DNA of 64,000 bases from Fusobacteria bacterium ZRK30 (GTDB lineage: Bacteria > Fusobacteriota > Fusobacteriia > Fusobacteriales > Fusobacteriaceae), in contig CP102405.1 in NCBI GenBank assembly GCA_024628785.1, forward strand, positions 1,240,001 through 1,304,000, given 5' to 3'. Under the pieces are notes generated by a model. The model was not told the origin of the DNA. It searched no databases and saw only the letters and a program-made list of their open reading frames with translations. Positions 16,681 to 25,132 of the stretch are shown piece by piece; within the stretch, counting starts at the first letter, position 1, and each line of letters opens with the position of its first letter. The position numbers and the translations under genes are program-made.

Positions 16681-18606
16681 TTAGTCATTTAGATTCATAA
16701 GGTAGGTGCCGTTTTTTAATTTATCTAAAACGACTTCTAATCTTTCCGGTTTACCGAAATAATATCCCTGGAAAATATTAACTCCCATTGCCCTTAAGAA
16801 ATCTACCTCTTTCTTTTCCTCGACCCCCTCTACGACCACTTTTAAATCTAAATTTTTCCCCAATTCAATAATAGTTTTTATAATTTTCATATTTTCAGGA
16901 CTCTTGAACATATTAACTATAAATGAACGGTCAATTTTTAAAGTGGTTACCGGCAACTTTGATAAATAGGAAAGGGAAGAATATCCAGTCCCGAAATCAT
17001 CGATCAAACAATTTATTCCTATTTTTTTTAAGGATTTTATTTTTTTTACGGATTTTTCTATGTTTGTTATAAAATTTTCCTCTGTTAATTCAAATTCTAT
17101 ATTGTGTAGATCATCATATTTATTAATCATCTCATCTAAGAAGAATTCTTTGTTGAAATGATTAGGAGATATATTTAAAGAAACCTTTGTTTTAATCGCT
17201 TTAATATCTTTTTTTACCTGCTTGATTAAAAATTCAGTCAGTGAAATTATCAAGGAAGAATTTTCAGCTATATGAATGAACACCTCTGGTGAGATCATAC
17301 CTTTTTCTTTATGATTCCATCTCATAAGGGCTTCGAATTCTATATTTTTACTTATGATATCTACCTTTGGCTGATAGTATATTTCAAATTCATTTTCGCG
17401 TAATCCCCTCTGGATATCAAGTTCTATAATAGCGATCTCTTTTTTATCGTTACCTTTTTCAAACCTGAGTTTTTCAAATAAAACTCTTAACATGGAATTT
17501 AAATTTATTTCATTATTCCATTCTAAAAATACTTTTCGTACACTCATGTGGAGTTTTCTTTTTCTCTCAAAATCATATTTTTTTAGAAACACATCAAATC
17601 TATTTTCTAACCCTTTTATATTCTGACCATCTAGAGGTTCTATAATAGCAACTAAAAATTGATCTCCATTTAATCTTATTATCTTATCGGTTTCTCTAAA
17701 AGTCAGCTTTAATATTTCGGCCAATTTTTTTATCATATTATCGCCTACTGGTGTTCCAAACTCCTCATTGACATAGGTCATATCCATGATATCAAACAAG
17801 CCCAAAAACAATTTTTTATTTTCCATGGGAAGTTGTTTTATTATCTTATCTATCTGATCCATTCCATTTTCTCTCTTTAAAACACCGGTAAGTTTATCAA
17901 AATTTATATTTTTAATTAAGATCTCTTGGAGTTTTTTTTGTTTTTTTATATTAGTTAAGATAATAGATAGAGATACTACCAATACTAATGAAATTAATAA
18001 AGCATATATTGTCAGAGTAAAGAGTCCATTGATTATGGATTTTTTCAGATTGGGAACAGTTGTATCAGCACCTGCTATATATCTCCGGCCGTCCTTTGAA
18101 GTCAGCATAAGATATACGGATCTGTAGCTGCCAATATCATCGGAACTGTCGATATAATAAATATCTTTATTATTAAATGCTTCCACGGTCTCATCGATGG
18201 AATCATCTTCTACATCTTCAAAAGTCAGCCAGTAAAGTTTGTCTATATTTTTATTTTCGATATATTCATGGTATTCATAGCCGCCACCAATGGAGGTGTA
18301 GGTAGGCATACCATCTTCAATTATTATAGTATAGAGGAAATCAACGTTATTTATCTCTGCTAATCTCGTAATTTTTTTTGAAGTTTCTAAAATTTCTTCA
18401 TGGGTATATGAAGTTTTATTCATTCCATAGAAGTTATATTCCTCCTTTAACAGATACTCCAAATTTTTAGCAGATCTATAAAGGTTATCATCTATTTTTT
18501 TTATCTCATCTTTATATATTGAGTTGCCCTTATAAAATAAGAATGAAAATATTACAATAAATAAAAATAAGTATATATATTTAATTTTAAATTCTTTAAA
18601 CTTCAT
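16681..18606 (-). CDS. Membrane-bound c-di-GMP phosphodiesterase (sensor-GGDEF-EAL)
   Basis: A 641-residue membrane protein likely to hydrolyse c-di-GMP. Membrane segment about residues 8-27, periplasmic sensor about 30-185 (dCache-like, with VYLMLTSKDGRRYIAGAD), a second segment about 190-218, GGDEF domain about 235-400 and EAL domain about 405-635. The GGDEF site reads NGDQF, so cyclase activity is probably lost. The EAL domain keeps EALMRW, ELTEENF, DDFGTGYSS, DRSFI and VEGVE, so phosphodiesterase activity is expected. It is divergent from a cyclase gene 208 bases away. Confidence 0.92.
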   Translation of the reverse strand: MKFKEFKIKYIYLFLFIVIFSFLFYKGNSIYKDEIKKIDDNLYRSAKNLEYLLKEEYNFYGMNKTSYTHEEILETSKKITRLAEINNVDFLYTIIIEDGMPTYTSIGGGYEYHEYIENKNIDKLYWLTFEDVEDDSIDETVEAFNNKDIYYIDSSDDIGSYRSVYLMLTSKDGRRYIAGADTTVPNLKKSIINGLFTLTIYALLISLVLVVSLSIILTNIKKQKKLQEILIKNINFDKLTGVLKRENGMDQIDKIIKQLPMENKKLFLGLFDIMDMTYVNEEFGTPVGDNMIKKLAEILKLTFRETDKIIRLNGDQFLVAIIEPLDGQNIKGLENRFDVFLKKYDFERKRKLHMSVRKVFLEWNNEINLNSMLRVLFEKLRFEKGNDKKEIAIIELDIQRGLRENEFEIYYQPKVDIISKNIEFEALMRWNHKEKGMISPEVFIHIAENSSLIISLTEFLIKQVKKDIKAIKTKVSLNISPNHFNKEFFLDEMINKYDDLHNIEFELTEENFITNIEKSVKKIKSLKKIGINCLIDDFGTGYSSLSYLSKLPVTTLKIDRSFIVNMFKSPENMKIIKTIIELGKNLDLKVVVEGVEEKKEVDFLRAMGVNIFQGYYFGKPERLEVVLDKLKNGTYLMNLND

Positions 18607-18745
18607 AAGCTGACTCTCCTCGATAAGATATAGATGCTTTTCCTGTTTATATTTACTGAAATTTCAAGGATTTCCTTTTTCTGTAGATTAAATAATATTA
18701 AAGGTTCTAAAATTTAATTAAGACGTATTTAATTTTTCTATTATT

Positions 18746-18774
18746 TTGAATTTTTATTTTTGGAGGGGTATACT
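18746..18774 (+). promoter_or_regulatory. Promoter of the cyclase gene
   Basis: TTGAAT at 18746-18751, 17-base spacer ending GAGGGG, TATACT at 18769-18774. It has the same G-run before TATACT as the promoter at 6654. Confidence 0.7.
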
Positions 18775-18814
18775 ATAGAAAGAAAACAGTAGTTTGATTA
18801 GGAGGGTGGTAGTT

Positions 18815-20950
18815 ATGGAGAGTTTAAAACTTCTTTCACAGATAGCATTAACTTTTATAAAATCTGATAATTTTGATTTTAAAATAAAAAATTCCCTGGA
18901 TAAAATTGGGAATTATTTTAAAGTTTCAAGGATATATATTTTTTTAGATAACGAAGATGGGACAACTACCAGCAATATATATGAATGGTGTAATGACGGG
19001 ATCATACCTCAAATTAATGAATTACAGGATATTCCCTATGAGAGTGTCCCCTCATGGAAAAATTTTTTTTTAAAAGAAGGGGATATCTACTATGAGAATG
19101 TAGAAGACCTGCCTTCGGATATTGCAGATATACTGACCCCCCAGAGAATTCTTTCTATAATTGTTAAACCTCTTTATATTGGCGGGGGAAAATATGGATT
19201 TATAGGATTTGATGAATGTGAGGAGAAACAAAAGTGGTCTGAAAAAGACAAAAGACTTCTGGAAACAATTTTAAATATAATTGCAGCTGCGTATAAAGAT
19301 CATTTTTTTCAGAAGAAGATCAATGCAGAAAATAATAATTTTGAATCGCTATTTAATACCATAGAGGACTTGGTGGTAATAGCTGATAAGCAGCAAGGGA
19401 AGATTCTCTATGCAAATGATGCAGTAACAAATAAACTTGGATATTCCTCTAAGGAGTTATATAAAATGAATATGACTGAACTTCATCCACTGGAGAAGAG
19501 AGAGGAAGCTGATAATTTTTTTAAATTAAGACCTTTTCATGATGAGAACTATTGTTCCATTGAACTACAAAGTAAAAATAAAGAATATATTTCTGTGGAA
19601 ACAAGAATATGGCTTGGAAAGTGGGATAATCAGGAGTGTTTATTCTGCCTGTCAAAGGATCTCAGAGAGGAGCAGGAGGCATTACAAAAGTTTGTGAAAT
19701 TATTTGAAAATAACCCTGTTTTAATGATAATTAGTGATTTAAAAAATAGAAAGGTTATGAAAATTAATAGAGCAGTGATAGATAAACTTGGATATTCGAG
19801 AGATGAGCTTATTGGGAAAAAGAATAAGGAACTAAAAATTATTATAGATTCTAAAAAGCAACAACAAATTATTAAAAAACTGAATATTTCAGGGAGAGTA
19901 AAGGACTTTGAAGTTCAAGTAAGGTGTAAAGATGGAAATATATTAGATGGACTGCTTTCAGGACAGATAATTGAAATCCAAGGGAAAAAGTTCTCTTTAA
20001 TAGTTATTGCTGATATAAGTGAACAGATATTGCTGACAAAAAAAATAGAAGAACAAAAAAATAAATTACAAAATGTTATTGAGGGGAGCAGATTGGGAAC
20101 ATGGGAGTGGGAATTAAAAAGTGGTGAATTTGTCGTTAATGAAAGATTCACAGAGATTTTTGGATATACAAAGGAGGAATTGATGCCTATACATATAGAA
20201 ACATGGATAAGACATACTCATTTGGAGGATCTAAAAAAATCCTATGATTCATTAAAAAGGCATTTTAGTAAAGTATCGAAATATTATAGTGCTGAATTCA
20301 GGATGAAACATAAAAATGGAGACTGGATGTGGGTTCTTTCCAAGGGTAAGGTTATTGAATGGGATGAAGAGGGGCAGCCTGTTAAAATGTTTGGGACACA
20401 CTCTGATATAACAGAAAAAAAACAACTGGAGGAAAAAATAAAAGAGATCTCTATACGGGACCCCCTTACTAATATATATAATAGAAGGTATATTTTTAAA
20501 CAATTAGAATTTTTATTTTTAGAATTTATTAGAACAGAGAGAAACTTTACAGTTTCTATAATAGATATAGATTATTTTAAGAGTGTAAATGACAGATATG
20601 GTCATCAGGCAGGAGACTTTACACTCAGAGAATTTGCTCAAATTATAAAGAAAAATATAAGACCTTATGATTTGTTTGGTCGTTATGGAGGGGAGGAGTT
20701 TATTATTATTTCAAAAAATATAAGTAAAGATGAAACCATATTAACGATTGAACGAATTTTAGATATTATCAGGGATCATGAATTTATATATTATGAAAAT
20801 AAAATAAGGTTGGCATTTAGTTGCGGCATTTCAGAGTGTAAAGAAATAGAAAAAGACAAAATATCTGTTGAAAAGATAATTGAAAAAGCAGATGAGAGAC
20901 TTTATATGGCAAAAAATAATGGAAGAAACAGGGTGGTTAATTCTGATTAA
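18815..20950 (+). CDS. Diguanylate cyclase with GAF and PAS sensor domains
   Basis: A cytoplasmic c-di-GMP synthase of 711 residues. A GAF-like domain (about 1-165) is followed by three PAS repeats (about 180-290, 295-405 and 415-535; the LGYSSKEL, LGYSRDEL and FGYTKEEL motifs mark them, the third with a PAC segment) and a GGDEF domain (about 540-705) with RDPLTNIYNRR, the DIDYFKSVND substrate loop and an intact GGEEF site. No membrane segment. I chose the ATG at 18815 behind aggaggg; a TTG 21 bases upstream has no site. It has its own G-run promoter. Confidence 0.93.
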   Translation: MESLKLLSQIALTFIKSDNFDFKIKNSLDKIGNYFKVSRIYIFLDNEDGTTTSNIYEWCNDGIIPQINELQDIPYESVPSWKNFFLKEGDIYYENVEDLPSDIADILTPQRILSIIVKPLYIGGGKYGFIGFDECEEKQKWSEKDKRLLETILNIIAAAYKDHFFQKKINAENNNFESLFNTIEDLVVIADKQQGKILYANDAVTNKLGYSSKELYKMNMTELHPLEKREEADNFFKLRPFHDENYCSIELQSKNKEYISVETRIWLGKWDNQECLFCLSKDLREEQEALQKFVKLFENNPVLMIISDLKNRKVMKINRAVIDKLGYSRDELIGKKNKELKIIIDSKKQQQIIKKLNISGRVKDFEVQVRCKDGNILDGLLSGQIIEIQGKKFSLIVIADISEQILLTKKIEEQKNKLQNVIEGSRLGTWEWELKSGEFVVNERFTEIFGYTKEELMPIHIETWIRHTHLEDLKKSYDSLKRHFSKVSKYYSAEFRMKHKNGDWMWVLSKGKVIEWDEEGQPVKMFGTHSDITEKKQLEEKIKEISIRDPLTNIYNRRYIFKQLEFLFLEFIRTERNFTVSIIDIDYFKSVNDRYGHQAGDFTLREFAQIIKKNIRPYDLFGRYGGEEFIIISKNISKDETILTIERILDIIRDHEFIYYENKIRLAFSCGISECKEIEKDKISVEKIIEKADERLYMAKNNGRNRVVNSD

Positions 20951-21067
20951 TATTGCAACTTATAGTAGAGATGAAAAAAATGGATTAAATATTATTATAA
21001 ATTAGCCGAATAAGCTCTTGAAGGATATCTAGTAGGGATTAGATATGTATAGGCAGAGGTATATTAT

Positions 21068-21103
21068 AATAAGCATCAGCGATTTAATCCGCTGATGCTT
21101 ATT
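21068..21103. terminator. Bidirectional terminator
   Basis: A perfect 13-base stem, AATAAGCATCAGC at 21068-21080 with GCTGATGCTTATT at 21091-21103. The T-tracts are weak. It overlaps the stop codon of the flavodoxin gene on the minus strand. Confidence 0.75.
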
Positions 21104-21587
21104 ATAAATTATTCATTATATTTTCTGCCCATTTTCTTGCTTTCTCAATATTTTCATCGGTGTTATGTTTTAGCGGATCTCGAAAATCGATCTCTCCTAA
21201 GATCTGATTGTCTTTTAACGCATCTTTCATATGGTCAAATATTTTTCCCTTGCCGCCACCGTGGCAGCAGAACAATGCTATTTTTTTACCCGATAATAGG
21301 TGGGCAGAAAAAAAAGTATTTAATGCTGGAGCATATGTCCAAGCCCACACAGGTGTACCGATAAATAAAATGTCATAACTGCTGATATCTTTATCTAGAG
21401 GAAGCAGTTCTGGCTGTTCGTGCATCATAGCCGCTTTCCCGCCCCGTAGATATTTCATAAATCCTTTCGACTTTAAATCTTCTTTTGGCTTTAATTCCAA
21501 AATATCTGCATCTATAGTTTTGGCTATATTTTCAGCTATCATTTTTGTATCACCTTCAAAAGAATAAAAAATCACAATTTTTTTCAT
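21102..21587 (-). CDS. Flavodoxin family protein
   Basis: A 161-residue flavodoxin-like protein with the N-terminal FMN phosphate loop YSFEGDTKMIAENIA and the aromatic segment GTPVWAWTYAPALNTFF that stacks on the flavin, then LFCCHGGGKGK. It is similar to the flavodoxins of many anaerobes (Flavodoxin_4 group), which carry low-potential electrons or reduce quinones. Single gene on the minus strand with a gaggaag site. The partner is unknown. Confidence 0.88.
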   Translation of the reverse strand: MKKIVIFYSFEGDTKMIAENIAKTIDADILELKPKEDLKSKGFMKYLRGGKAAMMHEQPELLPLDKDISSYDILFIGTPVWAWTYAPALNTFFSAHLLSGKKIALFCCHGGGKGKIFDHMKDALKDNQILGEIDFRDPLKHNTDENIEKARKWAENIMNNL

Positions 21588-21741
21588 AGATCTTCCTCCT
21601 CATATTATAAATTATTTTATATACTTGATTATTAAAGGGCTTATAATAAATTCTTCATTATAAATTTAACCTTGTCAACTAAATTTATAAAATTTATATG
21701 GACTATGAGGAGGGAGCTGGATATTTACCTTATTAATTCTT

Positions 21742-21770
21742 TTGGATTATTATTTTCAACAGGGTATACT
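21742..21770 (+). promoter_or_regulatory. Promoter upstream of the HEAT-like gene
   Basis: TTGGAT at 21742-21747, 17-base spacer ending AGGG, TATACT at 21765-21770. The bases after it (GTTAGATGAGGAAG) resemble those after the promoter at 6676 (GTAAGTGAAGAAG), so the similarity extends past the -10. Confidence 0.65.
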
Positions 21771-21843
21771 GTTAGATGAGGAAGGCTTAAATTTTTTCTA
21801 AAATATATTTAGGTTATTTTATTAGGAATAGGAGTTGATAAAG

Positions 21844-22368
21844 GTGGGTCAGATACTGAAAAAATTAAAGGGAGGCGACTTAAGATCTATAGGTAAATCA
21901 GATGAAGTAGTTCGAGAAATTTTAGACAATCCCTCCTTGTTCAGAGAAGTTTTTGAAGGGATGTTAAATAATGATCCGATTATTAGGATGAGATCTGCTG
22001 ATGTTTCTGAAAAGGTATCTGCAAGACATCCAGAATATCTTCAGCCTTTTAAATATGAATTAATTAATGAAATTTCAAAGATAAAACAGCAGGAAGTTCA
22101 GTGGCATACAGCTCAAATGTTTTCCTATATAAAAATTGACAGAAAAGAGCGGGATAAAATCATAAAGATATTATTATCTTATATAAGGATGACTGACAGT
22201 AATATTGTGAAGGTTTTTTCGATGCAGACACTGGCTGATTTTGCTGAAAGAGATCAACAGCTTAAATCCCAAATAATAAAACTAATTGAAGAAATGATGG
22301 AACAGGGGGCTCCCTCATTAATAAGCAGGGGAAAAAAACTAATTAAGAGGTTGAAGAGGGAGGAATAA
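21844..22368 (+). CDS. HEAT-repeat-like helical protein
   Basis: A 174-residue all-helical protein with HEAT-like pairs: NNDPIIRMRSADVSEKVS, EVQWHTAQMFSYI and DSNIVKVFSMQTLADFAE are successive repeat units. Such proteins bind other proteins or nucleic acids; the role is unknown. I preferred GTG at 21844 to the TTG at 21835 because ataggag at 21827-21833 is correctly spaced only from GTG. It has its own promoter and lies two bases before the next gene, so they are probably one operon. Confidence 0.72.
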   Translation: MGQILKKLKGGDLRSIGKSDEVVREILDNPSLFREVFEGMLNNDPIIRMRSADVSEKVSARHPEYLQPFKYELINEISKIKQQEVQWHTAQMFSYIKIDRKERDKIIKILLSYIRMTDSNIVKVFSMQTLADFAERDQQLKSQIIKLIEEMMEQGAPSLISRGKKLIKRLKREE

Positions 22369-22369
22369 T

Positions 22370-23155
22370 ATGAAAATGATAACTATCGATAAAAATAATA
22401 TAGACTGTGAACATATCTGCTGTGCCATTGGAAATGATAAAAAAAATAAAAACAGGGCTCAGTCGAAAAAAGAATGGATGAAAAAAAGATTTGACGAAGG
22501 GTTAGTCTTTAAAAGGTCCGATGAAAGAGGTAAGGTTTTTATTGAGTATATGCCCATTGAAAAAGTATGGAAACCCATAAGGGGAAAGAATTTTATGGTT
22601 ATCAACTGTTTATGGGTTTCGGGGAAGTTTAAGGGCAAGGGAGCGGCGACAGCCTTATTGAATGAATGTATAAAAACTGCAAAAACAAAAAAAATGGATG
22701 GAGTTGCTGTGGTTACCAGTGCAAAGGTAAAACCGTATTTAACTGACAAAAATTTCTATTTAAAACACGGTTTTGAATTGGTCGATTCAGCTGCTCCTTA
22801 TTTTGAATTACTGGCATTAAAGTTCAATAAGAAAGGAGAGAATCCAGTATTTTCAGACAGTGTAAAAAATAATTGTTATCCAGATAAAAAAGGATTTACT
22901 TATATCTATTCAAATCAATGTCCCTTCATGGAAGAATACGCAGGATTACTTGCTGAAATTTCTATGAGAAGTGAAATTCCCTTTAATGTTAAAAAGTTAA
23001 AAAGCTATGAGGAAGCCCAGGAAACCGGGAGTGCCTTTGGAACCCTTGGGATTTATTATAATGGAGAATTTATAACTCATGAATTAATGTCTGAAAAAAA
23101 GTTTGAGAAATTTATAGAAAAATTAAAAGGGGTGAAAAAATATGAATGGATATGA
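22370..23155 (+). CDS. GNAT acetyltransferase with YoaP-like C-terminal domain
   Basis: A 261-residue two-part protein. Residues ~1-150 are a GNAT domain with the acetyl-CoA loop GKFKGKGAATALL and NFYLKHGFELVD; residues ~155-260 are a YoaP-like thioredoxin-fold-related region with YIYSNQCPFMEEY. The function of this widespread pairing is not known to me. It starts two bases after the HEAT-like gene and overlaps the nucleotidyltransferase start by 14 bases. Confidence 0.85.
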   Translation: MKMITIDKNNIDCEHICCAIGNDKKNKNRAQSKKEWMKKRFDEGLVFKRSDERGKVFIEYMPIEKVWKPIRGKNFMVINCLWVSGKFKGKGAATALLNECIKTAKTKKMDGVAVVTSAKVKPYLTDKNFYLKHGFELVDSAAPYFELLALKFNKKGENPVFSDSVKNNCYPDKKGFTYIYSNQCPFMEEYAGLLAEISMRSEIPFNVKKLKSYEEAQETGSAFGTLGIYYNGEFITHELMSEKKFEKFIEKLKGVKKYEWI

Positions 23156-23960
23156 TGATATATTGCTGGAGCTGGTAGATGATTTTTCAAAACATGAGTC
23201 GGTAGAGGCCGTTCTTTTATCGGGATCGAGGACTACTTCTAATTTTGATAGTGATTCGGACTATGATTTATATATATATTCTAAAGGGGAAATACCACTG
23301 GAATTCAGGGAAAAGATAGCGGATAAGTATTTTAATTATGCTGAATTAAACAATACAACCTGGGAGCAGGAAGACCAGGGATTTTTCAAGGATATCAATG
23401 TTCAGGTGGATATTGTATATAGAGATATAGAATTTATAGAAAGGGTATTGGAAGAGATAGTTGTGAAATGCAAAGCTTCAACAGGTTACAGTACCTGTTT
23501 TTGGGCCAATCTTATAAAATCAGATATTCTCTATGATAGAAATGGAAAATTAAATCAGCTGCAAAAAAAGTTTGATGTTGATTACCCGGAACAATTGAAA
23601 AGAAATATAGTTTCAAAAAATTTCCCTCTTTTAAATAAGATAATACCTGCTTATACCAACCAAATAAAAAAGGCTTTAAAAAGGGGTGACTTTATAAGTG
23701 TTAACCACAGAATAAGTGCATTTTTTGAAAGTTATTTTGATATTATTTTTGCAATAAACATGAAACTCCATCCTGGAGAGAAAAAATTGCTTAAAATTAG
23801 TGGAGAACAGCTGGACTATCTTCCGGAAAATATGGACAAAGATATAAGGGAACTGTTTGAAAATCTTCATAGGAAGGAGTTTGATATTATAGATAAACTA
23901 GATATAATTACCGATAGACTGGAAAAATTATTGAGGAAAATGGATTTGATGGTGGATTAA
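23142..23960 (+). CDS. Nucleotidyltransferase, DUF4037-like
   Basis: A 272-residue protein with an N-terminal Pol-beta-type nucleotidyltransferase domain: GSRTTSNFDSDSDYDLY has the GS loop and paired metal-binding aspartates, and a third acidic residue is in VQVDIVYR. Residues ~150-260 form a helical DUF4037-like region. Members are probably nucleotide-adding enzymes, perhaps modifying antibiotics or proteins, but are uncharacterised. The start lies inside the previous gene with ggggtg upstream. Confidence 0.82.
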   Translation: MNGYDDILLELVDDFSKHESVEAVLLSGSRTTSNFDSDSDYDLYIYSKGEIPLEFREKIADKYFNYAELNNTTWEQEDQGFFKDINVQVDIVYRDIEFIERVLEEIVVKCKASTGYSTCFWANLIKSDILYDRNGKLNQLQKKFDVDYPEQLKRNIVSKNFPLLNKIIPAYTNQIKKALKRGDFISVNHRISAFFESYFDIIFAINMKLHPGEKKLLKISGEQLDYLPENMDKDIRELFENLHRKEFDIIDKLDIITDRLEKLLRKMDLMVD

Positions 23961-23996
23961 AGTAATATTGTAAATTATTGATAGAGGGGAGACCAT

Positions 23997-24434
23997 ATGA
24001 AACTAAATTATGTTGTGTTCATTTTGTTTATATCTTTTTTATTTTCAGCCTGTAATTCAGAAAAAAATCGATTGCCAGAAAATGGTATGGATAAATTTTT
24101 AGGAAAATATGTCTCTGAAGGTTATTTTAGGCATTCAGATGGTTATGACTGGATAAGTGTTTTAATTAGTAAAAAAGATGATAATACTGTTTATATTAGT
24201 GTTAAATCTCGTTCAGATAAAAAAAAGCCGACCTGTACCTTTGATGGAGAGGGAATTATGGTAGAGCGCAATACTTTAAAATCAGTATTTAATGAGAAAG
24301 TTATTTTATTTGATTTAGAAGATGAAATTTTAAAAGTTTTTATGGAAAAGGAAAAAGACGGAAATCTGCTTTATTTTTTCTGCTCCGGAGGTGCTACTTT
24401 AGAGGGGAGGTATAAAAAGATAGATGAGAAATAA
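23997..24434 (+). CDS. Predicted lipoprotein of unknown function
   Basis: A 145-residue protein with a classical lipoprotein signal: MKLNYVVF followed by a hydrophobic stretch and the lipobox LFSAC with Cys19. The mature part begins NSEKNRLPENG and looks like a small beta-rich domain (repeated short strands, GKYVSEGYF and GRYKKID at the ends). I recognise no family. It is likely envelope-anchored. It follows the nucleotidyltransferase by 36 bases and ends at a terminator. Confidence 0.78.
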   Translation: MKLNYVVFILFISFLFSACNSEKNRLPENGMDKFLGKYVSEGYFRHSDGYDWISVLISKKDDNTVYISVKSRSDKKKPTCTFDGEGIMVERNTLKSVFNEKVILFDLEDEILKVFMEKEKDGNLLYFFCSGGATLEGRYKKIDEK

Positions 24435-24442
24435 TTAAAAAT

Positions 24443-24471
24443 GGAGCAGATAGATATCTGCTTCCTTTTTT
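24443..24471 (+). terminator. Terminator
   Basis: GGAGCAGATA at 24443-24452 pairs with TATCTGCT at 24455-24462 plus CC, followed by a run of Ts. The very short loop is unusual but the stem is perfect. Confidence 0.75.
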
Positions 24472-24541
24472 AAATTGCAGAATTTATATTATCTATTAAT
24501 ATAGATATTGATTTTTTTTTAATAATATACAGGGGGATAAG

Positions 24542-25096
24542 ATGAAAAGATGTGATTGGTGTATAGGAGATGAACTCTATGAAAAATATCATGACGAGGA
24601 GTGGGGTAAAATAGTCTATGATGACAAAACCTTATTTGAATTTCTTGTCTTGGAATCAGCCCAGGCAGGACTGAATTGGTTGACTATATTGAAGAAAAGA
24701 GAAAATTATAGAAAAGCCTACGATGATTTTGACTATAATATAGTAGCTGAATACGATGAAGAAAAATTTGAAGAGCTGATGGGGAATAAGGGGATAGTAA
24801 GAAATAAATTAAAGATAAGAGCTTCTATAAACAATGCCATTAAGTTTATAGAAATACAGGGTGAGTGGGGCAGTTTTTATAACTATCTGTGGAATTTTAC
24901 AGATAAAACTCAGATAGTAAATAGGGTAAAAAATATAAAAGAAGTCCCGGCAAAAACTGATTTATCTGATATAATAAGTAAAGATATGAAAAAAAGAGGA
25001 TTTAAATTTATTGGTACTACAATTATCTATGCATATCTGCAGGCAGTAGGAGTAGTAGATGATCATGTGGATGGATGTTTTTTTAAAAAAAGCTAA
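24542..25096 (+). CDS. tag: DNA-3-methyladenine glycosylase I
   Basis: Removes 3-methyladenine from alkylated DNA in base excision repair. The 184 residues start MKRCDWC and carry the zinc ligands Cys4, His17, His and Cys in VDDHVDGC near the C-terminus. The active-site segment ESAQAGLNWLTIL is intact, as is NRVKNI. An alkylation-repair glycosylase of another fold (AAG) is coded at 50756-51364. Confidence 0.95.
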   Translation: MKRCDWCIGDELYEKYHDEEWGKIVYDDKTLFEFLVLESAQAGLNWLTILKKRENYRKAYDDFDYNIVAEYDEEKFEELMGNKGIVRNKLKIRASINNAIKFIEIQGEWGSFYNYLWNFTDKTQIVNRVKNIKEVPAKTDLSDIISKDMKKRGFKFIGTTIIYAYLQAVGVVDDHVDGCFFKKS

Positions 25097-25132
25097 AGAT
25101 TTGTAATAAAAAGGTCAGATATAGGAGGAAAT

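Noticed and set aside
21095-21364. An 89-codon plus-strand frame
   Set aside because: Opposite the flavodoxin gene, whose FMN loop and length are right; the plus frame has no ribosome binding site.
24001-24434. Toxin-antitoxin pair with the nucleotidyltransferase at 23142
   Set aside because: The nucleotidyltransferase resembles DUF4037 and the next gene is a lipoprotein with a lipobox, so the pair does not fit a MenA/MenT or HEPN-MNT system.
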